20,885 bases of DNA, from positions 1 to 20,885 of the forward strand of contig JAYVZS010000133.1 of the NCBI GenBank assembly GCA_043783155.1. Reading direction: 5' to 3'. Shown one piece after another: positions 6,947-13,755 of this stretch. The notes under the pieces were generated by a model. The model ran no database searches. It was not told where the DNA came from and saw only the letters and a program-made list of their open reading frames with translations. The position numbers were made by a program, and so were the translations under genes. Positions within the stretch are counted from its first letter, which is position 1. Each line of letters begins with the position of its first letter. Origin of the DNA: JAPLDA01 sp043783155. Lineage in GTDB: Bacteria > Bacteroidota > Bacteroidia > AKYH767-A > 2013-40CM-41-45.

Positions 6947-7783
6947 ATGTTATTCGGTTTATTGGGAAATAAAAAAAACGCTGCCGGGGAAATGTCTTTT
7001 CTCGGTCACCTGGAAGCGCTGCGCTGGCACCTTGTTCGTTCGGTGATGGTGATCATGGTGCTTGCAGTCGTTCTCTTCTGTTTCAAAGAATTTTTGTTCG
7101 ACGGCATCCTGCTTGCACCCAAACGCCCTGACTTTTTTACCTACCGGGCCATGTGCTGGATGACACATAAATTTCATTTAGGAGATGATCTCTGCATCAC
7201 TAAAATTGATTTTACCCTGATCAGCACCGACATCTCCGCGCAGTTTACCACACACATGTGGGTGGCATTTGTCGGAGGCCTGGTAGTCGCTTTCCCTTAT
7301 GTTGTATGGGAACTCTGGCGTTTCATTAAACCGGCTTTGCATGAAAAAGAACAACGCTATGCAAAGGGAATCGTTTTCTATACATCGTTTCTTTTTATTA
7401 CCGGCGTGTTGTTCGGGTATTATATCATCACGCCGATGTCGGTGAATTTTCTCGGCACCTACCAGGTGAGTGAACAGGTAAAAAACACCATCACACTCGA
7501 TTCATTCATTTCAATTGTGACAACGATGACATTGATAACAGGAATTGTTTTCGAACTTCCGATCGTGGTTTACTTCCTGACAAAAATCGGTATTCTCACT
7601 CCGAAATTCATGCGCACATACAGGAGACATGCGATTGTATTAATTCTGTTAGCAGCCGCTATCATTACTCCAACATCCGACGCTACAACCTTAACACTTG
7701 TCTTTATTCCGCTTTACATATTATATGAAATAAGTATTTTCGTAAGTGCTTATGTGGTGAGAAATAAAGAAAGGAGTAGTTAG
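6947..7783 (+). CDS. tatC: Sec-independent protein translocase subunit TatC
   Basis: TatC is the inner-membrane receptor of the twin-arginine pathway: it binds the RR signal peptide of folded cargo and recruits TatA. The 278-residue protein has the N-terminal MSFLGHLEALRWHLVRS segment at about 16-32 (the family HLEELR motif, as HLEALR), six hydrophobic segments (about 30-50, 102-122, 141-162, 186-211, 229-246, 248-269), FELP at 202-205 in the region of the signal-binding glutamate, and TPTSDATT at 241-248 where the family has TPPD-like text. The periplasmic loop between the first two segments (about 51-101) is long, as in other Bacteroidota TatC, and holds Cys70 and Cys83. No tatA gene is visible in the window. 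The DUF5686 gene starts 58 bases downstream, suggesting one transcript. Confidence 0.95.
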   Translation: MLFGLLGNKKNAAGEMSFLGHLEALRWHLVRSVMVIMVLAVVLFCFKEFLFDGILLAPKRPDFFTYRAMCWMTHKFHLGDDLCITKIDFTLISTDISAQFTTHMWVAFVGGLVVAFPYVVWELWRFIKPALHEKEQRYAKGIVFYTSFLFITGVLFGYYIITPMSVNFLGTYQVSEQVKNTITLDSFISIVTTMTLITGIVFELPIVVYFLTKIGILTPKFMRTYRRHAIVLILLAAAIITPTSDATTLTLVFIPLYILYEISIFVSAYVVRNKERSS

Positions 7784-7841
7784 TCGGGAGTTCCGACAGG
7801 AACTAAAAACGAAGAACCAGGAATCAAGAGTCAAGACCAGT

Positions 7842-10340
7842 ATGATCAGAAATAAAATATTCTTTCCATCCTTTTGTATCATTTGCTTCTTTTCAATGTT
7901 CCTTGCTTCTGCTCAGGTAACAAAAGTGACAGGTCATGTGTATGATCCACTCACGAATGAACCGATTCCGTTTGCAAGTGTTGTTTTCAAAAAAACCACC
8001 ATCGGAACGAATACCGATATCAATGGAAATTTTACTCTTGAAACCATCAACGATGTTGACAGCATCAGCGCGACATTCATCGGTTATATTCCGGCAACGC
8101 TTCGTGTAAAAAAAGGAAAGTTACAAGAGATCAATTTTGCATTGCGTGTCAATAAATATGATTTGCCGGAAGTAAAAGTAATCGCCGGAGAAAATCCCGC
8201 AGACATCATCATGCGGCATGTGCGTGATAACAAGGACAAGAATACCAAAACACGTGTGGATGCGTATCAATATGAAGCTTACAACAAGCTTGAAATGGAC
8301 ATCAACAACATCAGTGAGAAATTCAAAAACAGAAAACTCTTCAAGCCGTTTAAATTTATTTTCGACAACCTCGACAGCAACGAAACGAACAAAAAACCTT
8401 TTCTCCCCGTTTTTATTTCTGAATCGATTTCAGATGTGTACTACAAAAAGAGTCCGGAAAAAAAGAAAGAAGTGATTAAAGCCGTGAAGGCTTCTGGCAT
8501 CGAGAACTCCAGCATTCAGCAGTTTCTCGGCGACTTTTACCAGAACATCAACATCTACGACAACAGTATTTATCTTTTCGGAAAAGGGTTTGAAAGTCCC
8601 CTTGCCGACGGTGGCGCTTTATTTTACAAATTCTATTTAATCGACAGTGCATTCATCGGCGACAAGTGGTGTTACAAACTTCAGTTTAAACCAAGAAGGA
8701 GGCAGGAACTTACGTTCGTCGGAGAAATGTGGATCAACGACACCACCTGGGCAATCAAGAAAATCAACATGCGGATTGCCGACGATGCCAACATCAACTT
8801 TATTGAAGACCTTGTATTGGTGGATGATTACGACCAGGTAGACGGTCAATGGATGCTGAGAAAAGACATTCTCGTGATTAATATTTCGCCGACAGAAACA
8901 AAGTCGAAAGAAAAAATGGGATTCATCGCGCGTAAGACTACCACGTACAGAGACATCGTCATCAACAAACCAAAACCCGATGATTTTTATGCGGAGAACA
9001 ACCAGGCCGTGACGATACTCGATGATGCCTCTGCAAAAACAGAGGATTTCTGGAAAGAGAATCGTCATGATTCACTTTCAAAACAGGAACTGCAGATTTA
9101 TCACATGGTGGACACCATCCGGAAAGTACCTGCCTTTCAAACGTATCTCGATGTGATCAATGTGATCGCAACGGGTTATCTCACCGAAGGCCCGCTCGAC
9201 ATCGGTACGCTTTTTTCATTTTACAGTTACAACAACCACGAAGGCGACAGAATTAAATTAGGCGGAAGAACCAATCTAAATTTCAGCAGCGCCATTCAGC
9301 TTCGCGGATACGCGGCTTACGGTGTGCGCGATCAGAAATTCAAATACAGCGGTGCGTTTGAATATTATTTTAACGGGAAACACAATACGTCGTTTGGCGG
9401 CGGTTACAAAAAAGACGTTGAGCAACTCGGCCAGGGCTTTACAACATTCGCTCGCGACAATGTATTGGTGACTTTGCTGAGCAGGATCAGGAGCAGTAAG
9501 TTCAACGACATTTCGGAAGAAAAAGTTTTTGTTGAAACGGATCTGTTCAAAGGATTTACGGTAAATGTTTCGCTCGCGCATAGAGTGATGCATCCTCTGG
9601 AAGATTTAAACTTTAGTTATTTTAAAGACGGTTTTCACCAGGATACCACGAATGTCATCAACACGTCTGAAATAACCATTGCGTTGCGATACGCTTACAA
9701 CGAGCGTTTCATTGAAAGAAGAAAAGCCGTTGGAAAAAAGAACGGTCGCATCAGTCTTGGAAGTTTAAAACCGATAACCCGTCTTTCTTATACGTATGGA
9801 ACAAAAAATCTTTTTGGCAGCACACTTGAATACCACAAAGTGATCCTGAATATTTTTGACCGTTTGTATTGGGGAATTTTAGGAAGAACAGATTATGAAA
9901 TTGAAGCCGGCAAGGTGTGGAAAGAAATTCCGTATCCGCTACTTGAAGTGCACAAAGGAAATGAAACGTATACGTATGACCGCTCCACGTTTAACCTGAT
10001 GAACTACTACGAATTTGTAAGCGATCAGTTTGTTGCGTTGAAAGCGACACACCGGTTCAATGGTTTTTTTCTCGACAAATTTCCATTGCTGAGAAAATTA
10101 AAATGGCGGGAAGTCGTTACAGGAAATGTATTGATCGGAAAAGTAACAGAATCGAACAGGAATATCCTGGTTGATCCTGCATCGTTTTATTCTGTGAGTC
10201 ACCCTTATATTGAAGGTGGTATCGGCATCGAAAATATTTTAAAATTCGGACGAATTGATTTCATCAAACGCTTTAGTTACCTTGATCATCCGAATGTTTC
10301 GAAATTCGGAATCCGGTTTAGCTTCGAAGTGATTATTTAA
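7842..10340 (+). CDS. DUF5686 outer-membrane protein with carboxypeptidase-regulatory-like domain
   Basis: The 832-residue product starts with a signal peptide (MIRNKIFF, hydrophobic to about 21, ASAQ with cleavage near 24-25). Residues about 26-108 form a carboxypeptidase D regulatory-like (CarboxypepD_reg) domain, with VTGHVYDPLTNEPIPFASV and the ITD/NG-type turn TDINGNF at 58-64, as found at the N-terminus of TonB-dependent receptors and SusC proteins. Here, however, no plug or TonB-type barrel follows. Residues about 110-832 resemble the DUF5686 family, large Bacteroidota proteins that alternate strands with polar loops; the C-terminus FGIRFSFEVII ends as a barrel strand would. The exact job of DUF5686 proteins is not established, and an outer-membrane location is inferred. 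The gene lies between tatC (58 bases) and lptB (70 bases) on the same strand without a visible terminator, so co-transcription is likely. Confidence 0.85.
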   Translation: MIRNKIFFPSFCIICFFSMFLASAQVTKVTGHVYDPLTNEPIPFASVVFKKTTIGTNTDINGNFTLETINDVDSISATFIGYIPATLRVKKGKLQEINFALRVNKYDLPEVKVIAGENPADIIMRHVRDNKDKNTKTRVDAYQYEAYNKLEMDINNISEKFKNRKLFKPFKFIFDNLDSNETNKKPFLPVFISESISDVYYKKSPEKKKEVIKAVKASGIENSSIQQFLGDFYQNINIYDNSIYLFGKGFESPLADGGALFYKFYLIDSAFIGDKWCYKLQFKPRRRQELTFVGEMWINDTTWAIKKINMRIADDANINFIEDLVLVDDYDQVDGQWMLRKDILVINISPTETKSKEKMGFIARKTTTYRDIVINKPKPDDFYAENNQAVTILDDASAKTEDFWKENRHDSLSKQELQIYHMVDTIRKVPAFQTYLDVINVIATGYLTEGPLDIGTLFSFYSYNNHEGDRIKLGGRTNLNFSSAIQLRGYAAYGVRDQKFKYSGAFEYYFNGKHNTSFGGGYKKDVEQLGQGFTTFARDNVLVTLLSRIRSSKFNDISEEKVFVETDLFKGFTVNVSLAHRVMHPLEDLNFSYFKDGFHQDTTNVINTSEITIALRYAYNERFIERRKAVGKKNGRISLGSLKPITRLSYTYGTKNLFGSTLEYHKVILNIFDRLYWGILGRTDYEIEAGKVWKEIPYPLLEVHKGNETYTYDRSTFNLMNYYEFVSDQFVALKATHRFNGFFLDKFPLLRKLKWREVVTGNVLIGKVTESNRNILVDPASFYSVSHPYIEGGIGIENILKFGRIDFIKRFSYLDHPNVSKFGIRFSFEVII

Positions 10341-10410
10341 TTGAATTGCTCTGAATATTCTACTTCATAATTGAAATTAAAGATTTAATATTGTTTCGGA
10401 TTTATATCTC

Positions 10411-11136
10411 ATGCTCCTTCGTTCAGATAATTTAGTTAAGCGTTATAAAAGCCGCACCGTTGTTGACCATGTAAGCATACAGGTGGAACAGGGTGAAATT
10501 GTCGGCTTACTCGGACCAAACGGAGCCGGTAAAACAACTTCTTTTTACATGATCGTCGGGTTGATTAAACCGAATGAAGGAAAAATTTATCTTGATGATG
10601 TTGAGATCACGAACTTACCGATGTACAAGCGATCGAAAATGGGAATCGGTTACCTCGCGCAGGAAGCATCTGTATTCCGGAAACTGACGGTTGAAGAAAA
10701 CATCGAAGCCGTTCTTGAAATGACAGACATGAGCAAGGATGATCAGCGAAAGAAGTTGGAAGCATTGCTCGAAGAATTCGGATTGAGCCGAATCCGGAAA
10801 AGCCGCGGTGATCTTTTATCCGGCGGCGAAAGAAGAAGAACTGAAATCGCGCGGGCACTTGCTGTGGATCCAAAATTTATTTTACTCGATGAACCTTTTG
10901 CCGGAGTGGATCCGATTGCCGTCGAGGACATTCAAAGCATCGTCTCTCACCTGAAGCATCGTAATATCGGAGTGCTAATCACAGATCATAACGTACATGA
11001 AACACTTTCCATTACCGACCGCGCTTATCTTTTGTTTGAAGGAAAAATTCTGAAAGCCGGCACGGGAGAAGAACTTGCCAATGATGAAGAAGTGAGAAAA
11101 GTTTATCTGGGACAGAACTTTGAGTTGAGGCGATAG
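10411..11136 (+). CDS. lptB: LPS export ABC transporter ATP-binding protein LptB
   Basis: LptB is the cytoplasmic ATPase that powers LptFG to lift lipopolysaccharide out of the inner membrane towards the LptA/LptD bridge. All ABC motifs are intact in the 241 residues: Walker A GPNGAGKTT at 35-43, Q-loop Gln84, signature LSGGE at 136-140, Walker B FILLDEP at 156-162 and the switch His193 in ITDHNV. The family-specific text ERRRTEIARALA after the signature and FAGVDPIAVEDIQ after Walker B separate LptB from other small ABC ATPases. Length is normal. The partner genes lptF, lptG and lptC are not in the window. It is the last plus-strand gene before the convergent purS, and no clear terminator was found in the 111-base gap. 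Confidence 0.96.
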   Translation: MLLRSDNLVKRYKSRTVVDHVSIQVEQGEIVGLLGPNGAGKTTSFYMIVGLIKPNEGKIYLDDVEITNLPMYKRSKMGIGYLAQEASVFRKLTVEENIEAVLEMTDMSKDDQRKKLEALLEEFGLSRIRKSRGDLLSGGERRRTEIARALAVDPKFILLDEPFAGVDPIAVEDIQSIVSHLKHRNIGVLITDHNVHETLSITDRAYLLFEGKILKAGTGEELANDEEVRKVYLGQNFELRR

Positions 11137-11186
11137 GCTCTCCTGTAGCGAATTACGAATAAGGTACGAATTTAAGAATACGCGAA

Positions 11187-11213
11187 TTCTCCGTTTCGCC
11201 CTTTCTCCGTTTC
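11187..11213. repeat. Short tandem repeat between lptB and purS
   Basis: TTCTCCGTTTC occurs at 11187-11197 and 11203-11213, a 16-base period, within the convergent gap. The preceding bases (ACGAATTACGAATAAGGTAC) are also repetitive. There is no T-run or strong stem, so this is not a good terminator candidate. Confidence 0.5.
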
Positions 11214-11247
11214 ACTGGTTCCTGTCAATGAAATTCACCAATTGAAA

Positions 11248-11499
11248 TCAGTTGCCGCTCAGCGTAAACTGAAAACTCTCCATAATCGGGTTCGACAACA
11301 ATTTCTTACAGGCCGCTTCAACCTGCTGAGTTGCTTTCTCTTTTGAATCAGCTTCTACTTCAAGCGTGATGTGTTTTCCGATGCGTACGTTTTCAATTTC
11401 AGCGAGACCCATATTTCTTAATCCGTGTGTAACGGCTTTGCCTTGCGGATCGAGCAGCGCTTTCAACGGCATTACATCTATTTCAGCAGTAAATTTCAT
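11248..11499 (-). CDS. purS: Phosphoribosylformylglycinamidine synthase subunit PurS
   Basis: PurS is the small structural subunit that joins PurL and PurQ in the fourth step of purine synthesis, the glutamine-dependent conversion of FGAR to FGAM. The 83-residue protein has the family length and pattern: a first strand KFTAEIDVMPLKALLDPQG, the conserved GLRNMGLAEIENVRIGKHITL region at about 26-46, and the C-terminal CKKLLSNPIMESFQF helix/strand at about 64-78. The ATG overlaps the pssA stop as ATGA (four bases, 11496-11499), so translation is probably coupled. Pairing of a purine gene with a phospholipid gene is functionally odd but the reading is clear. A separate PurS implies that this organism uses the three-part PurLQS enzyme, with purL and purQ elsewhere. 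Confidence 0.93.
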   Translation of the reverse strand: MKFTAEIDVMPLKALLDPQGKAVTHGLRNMGLAEIENVRIGKHITLEVEADSKEKATQQVEAACKKLLSNPIMESFQFTLSGN

Positions 11500-12236
11500 T
11501 TTGTTTCCTGTTTAATGTTGTTGGTAGAAAAATTTTTAATGAGCGACAAAAGTAAGTAAAGCAAAATAATCAACGGTATGGCGACATAGAAAAAAATCAA
11601 AAACAGCAGGAGTGATAATGCGAGAAAGATGTACTGGAAAAGATTTTTCTTCCATCCAAAAGATTTAAACTTCAAGGCAAACAACGGAAGCTCAGCAATG
11701 AGGAGATACGAAAGAACAACACACAGGATGGTGATGAAATATGGATTATAAATTAAACCCCCGAGGTGAAAATGATCGTGTTGAAGAATGAGAGGTAAGG
11801 CAACAACCAGCAATGTGTTTGCCGGAGTGGGTAACCCGATGAATGATTCTGACTGCCTCGTATCCACATTAAATTTTGCCAGCCGGATGGCCGAGAAGAT
11901 GGTGACGATAAACGGAAAGAACTGAAATATCCTGTGAAAATTTTCACTTAGTGAAATAATGGAAAGGTCGCACTCTTTCGAATTCAAAAGACTGAACAGA
12001 ACGGCTCCGGGAACCACTCCAAACGTAACAACATCAGCGAGTGAATCCAGTTCCTTCCCGATCGGTGAATGAACCTTCAATAGCCGCGCTGCGAACCCAT
12101 CGAAGAAATCAAAAATCGCGGCGACAAAAACGAGAAACGCTGCTGCATCAAGACGATTACGGAAAATCATCACCACAGCGATGCATCCACAAAAAAGATT
12201 CAGGCAGGTAAGTGTGTTAGGAATGTGCTTCTTCAA
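11496..12236 (-). CDS. pssA: CDP-diacylglycerol-serine O-phosphatidyltransferase
   Basis: This integral membrane enzyme transfers phosphatidyl from CDP-diacylglycerol to serine, the first step to phosphatidylethanolamine. The CDP-alcohol phosphotransferase signature is complete: Asp46-Gly47-x2-Ala50-Arg51-x8-Gly60-x3-Asp64-x3-Asp68, in FDGFAARLLK and GKELDSLADVVTFG. The N-terminus KKHIPNTLTCLNLFCGC is that of the bacterial membrane-type (type II) serine transferases. Several hydrophobic segments follow; the C-terminal part (about 185-235) is very hydrophobic, and the protein ends in a polar tail. The 246-residue length is normal. The start is TTG at 12234-12236: an in-frame TGA lies upstream, no ATG is available, and the conserved KKHIPN directly follows. 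A TACATTTG promoter box lies 22 bases upstream. It shares a transcript with purS through an ATGA overlap. Confidence 0.92.
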   Translation of the reverse strand: MKKHIPNTLTCLNLFCGCIAVVMIFRNRLDAAAFLVFVAAIFDFFDGFAARLLKVHSPIGKELDSLADVVTFGVVPGAVLFSLLNSKECDLSIISLSENFHRIFQFFPFIVTIFSAIRLAKFNVDTRQSESFIGLPTPANTLLVVALPLILQHDHFHLGGLIYNPYFITILCVVLSYLLIAELPLFALKFKSFGWKKNLFQYIFLALSLLLFLIFFYVAIPLIILLYLLLSLIKNFSTNNIKQETK

Positions 12237-12258
12237 TGAATAGGTCTTTAACAGGAAT

Positions 12259-12266
12259 CAAATGTA
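12259..12266 (-). promoter_or_regulatory. -7 promoter box TACATTTG for pssA-purS
   Basis: Read on the minus strand, TACATTTG matches the Bacteroidota -7 consensus TAnnTTTG exactly. It ends 22 bases before the TTG start of pssA, leaving a leader of about 15-20 bases. A T-rich stretch about 20 bases upstream is at the position of the -33 element but lacks a clean TTG. Confidence 0.45.
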
Positions 12267-12522
12267 GCAAGAATCATGAGAAAAACTCCATTGGATATTT
12301 GCCGAAAATGGCATCCGGAAAATAATCAAATTCCAAACTGTAAGCTTTGAAGAGTCATTAACCGGATTTTCATTCTTGTCTTAACAAAAAAATCAGTTTA
12401 TAAATTGTATCTTTTCAATTGAATTCAATGTATAAACATGATTAAAATAGCATACAAGTGTAAATAAAAAAGTGCTTTCTGAATTTCGGAAGAGAACTAT
12501 TTTTATCTTTACAAGTAGCTGA

Positions 12523-12583
12523 CAGGCAAATCGTTTGACAAACAATAAACACAGAGATAAATCGTTTGCCTGAAAGTTTGTCA
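12523..12583 (+). promoter_or_regulatory. Interleaved inverted repeats before the PorV-like gene
   Basis: CAGGCAAA (12523-12530) is complementary to TTTGCCTG (12565-12572), and TGACAAAC (12536-12543) is complementary to GTTTGTCA (12576-12583). The arms are ordered A-B-A'-B', the topology of a pseudoknot. The same stretch also holds a direct repeat AAATCGTTTG at 12528-12537 and 12559-12568, 31 bases apart, close to three helical turns. It ends 20 bases before the ATG at 12604. It may be a leader structure or a pair of protein-binding sites. Confidence 0.4.
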
Positions 12584-12603
12584 TTCGACTTAAAACCAAC
12601 ACC

Positions 12604-13674
12604 ATGAACTTCTCAAAAATAGTATTGTTAAGTGCCGCTTTAGGATGCTTTCATTTTGCTTCGGCGCAGGCTCCAAAATACAGTAACGAGTTTTTATCCA
12701 TCGGTGTTGGCGGTCGTGCTCTTGGCATGTCGAATGCGCAGGTAGCTTCTGTGAGTGATGCAACTTCCGGATTCTGGAATCCTGCCGGTCTAACACTGAT
12801 AAAAAGCAACGCTGAAGTTACAGCGATGCACGCTGAGCTGTTCGCTGGAATCCTGAAATATGATTATGGTGCAGTCGCTACCCGGATTGACTCTTCGCAT
12901 GCCATGTGTTTTTCCATCATTCGTTTGGGCGTCGATGACATCGCGAATACGCTTGATTTGTTTGATGGTTCTGGTAATATCAACTACGACAGGATAAAAC
13001 CATTTGCCGTTGCGGACTATGCATTCTTTTTTTCGTACGCAAAAAAATCAACGATAGAAGGATTGCGATATGGGGGAAGCGCCAAGATCATCCACCGCGT
13101 GATCGGTGATTTCGGCAAAGCATGGGGATTCGGATTCGACCTCGGAGCGCAATATGAAAAAGGAAAATGGATATTTGGTTTACTCGGAAAAGATGTGACC
13201 TCCACCTTTAACGCATGGAGTTTTAACACGGATAAGTTTGCTGAAACGTTTGCGCTCACAGGCAATGAAATTCCAAAGAGTTCGCTTGAAATTACGTTAC
13301 CAAAATTAATTCTCGCCGCTGCATACAAAACCAACATCACCAAAAGAATCACTCTGCTTGGAGAAATAAACGGAGACATGACCTTTGACGGGCAACGGAA
13401 TGTTGTTATCAACTCAAACCCAATCAGTGTTGATCCGCATGCAGGCATTGAATTGGGATATGATAATTTTATTTTTCTACGCACCGGTGTCATGAATATT
13501 CAGCGTGTAAAAGATATTGGCGGTGGCACATCCACCATTTATCAACCGAACATGGGCATCGGCATCAGATTAAAAAATCTCAGCATCGAATATGCACTCT
13601 CCAATATCGGCAGTGTGGAAACACTGTACTCAAATATCTTCTCGCTGAAGCTGGATATTTACAAACACAAATAA
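12604..13674 (+). CDS. PorV/PorQ-family outer-membrane beta-barrel protein
   Basis: This 356-residue protein has a signal peptide (MNFSKIVLL to ASA at 19-21, then QAPKYSNEF) followed by the conserved N-terminal block of the PorV/PorQ family, FLSIGVGGRALGMSNAQVAS and SGFWNPAGL (about 30-63), which belongs to FadL-like barrels. The rest alternates amphipathic strands with turns and ends in a barrel-like strand, IFSLKLDIYKHK. In the T9SS, PorV is the outer-membrane shuttle that receives cargo from the translocon and brings it to the PorU sortase. The next gene, 81 bases downstream, encodes a PorU-like peptidase, which supports that role. The N-terminal block reads more like the general PorV/PorQ family than the canonical PorV I know, so I do not assign the symbol; a dedicated partner of this particular PorU-like protein fits best. 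Confidence 0.85.
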   Translation: MNFSKIVLLSAALGCFHFASAQAPKYSNEFLSIGVGGRALGMSNAQVASVSDATSGFWNPAGLTLIKSNAEVTAMHAELFAGILKYDYGAVATRIDSSHAMCFSIIRLGVDDIANTLDLFDGSGNINYDRIKPFAVADYAFFFSYAKKSTIEGLRYGGSAKIIHRVIGDFGKAWGFGFDLGAQYEKGKWIFGLLGKDVTSTFNAWSFNTDKFAETFALTGNEIPKSSLEITLPKLILAAAYKTNITKRITLLGEINGDMTFDGQRNVVINSNPISVDPHAGIELGYDNFIFLRTGVMNIQRVKDIGGGTSTIYQPNMGIGIRLKNLSIEYALSNIGSVETLYSNIFSLKLDIYKHK

Positions 13675-13755
13675 TGAAATGTTCATAGTTCAAAAAACAA
13701 AAACACAACTGGTGACGAACATTCCATCACAGAATAAAAATGAAATTCAATCGCG

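Larger units (their letters stand above)
12237..12603. other. Divergent promoter region, pssA and PorV-like gene, 367 bases
   Basis: I see no gene. On the minus side there is a TAnnTTTG box for pssA-purS. On the plus side the DNA is very AT-rich from about 12370 to 12520, with a perfect 12-base palindrome ATTGAATTCAAT at 12418-12429, weak -7-like boxes TATCTTTT (12408-12415) and TATCTTTA (12504-12511), and interleaved inverted repeats at 12523-12583. Confidence 0.6.

Noticed and set aside
6754..6948. 64-codon minus-strand frame with GRWKAGRWKAG
   Set aside because: The motif is a direct translation of the 15-base tandem repeat, it covers the tatC promoter box, and nothing else in it resembles a protein.
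7789..7804. AGTTCC-GACA-GGAACT hairpin after tatC as a terminator
   Set aside because: Six pairs and no T-run; the next gene starts 38 bases further on the same strand.
12393..12605. 70-codon minus-strand frame upstream of the PorV-like gene
   Set aside because: It lies in AT-rich promoter DNA, overlaps the start of the PorV-like gene, and has no recognisable features.
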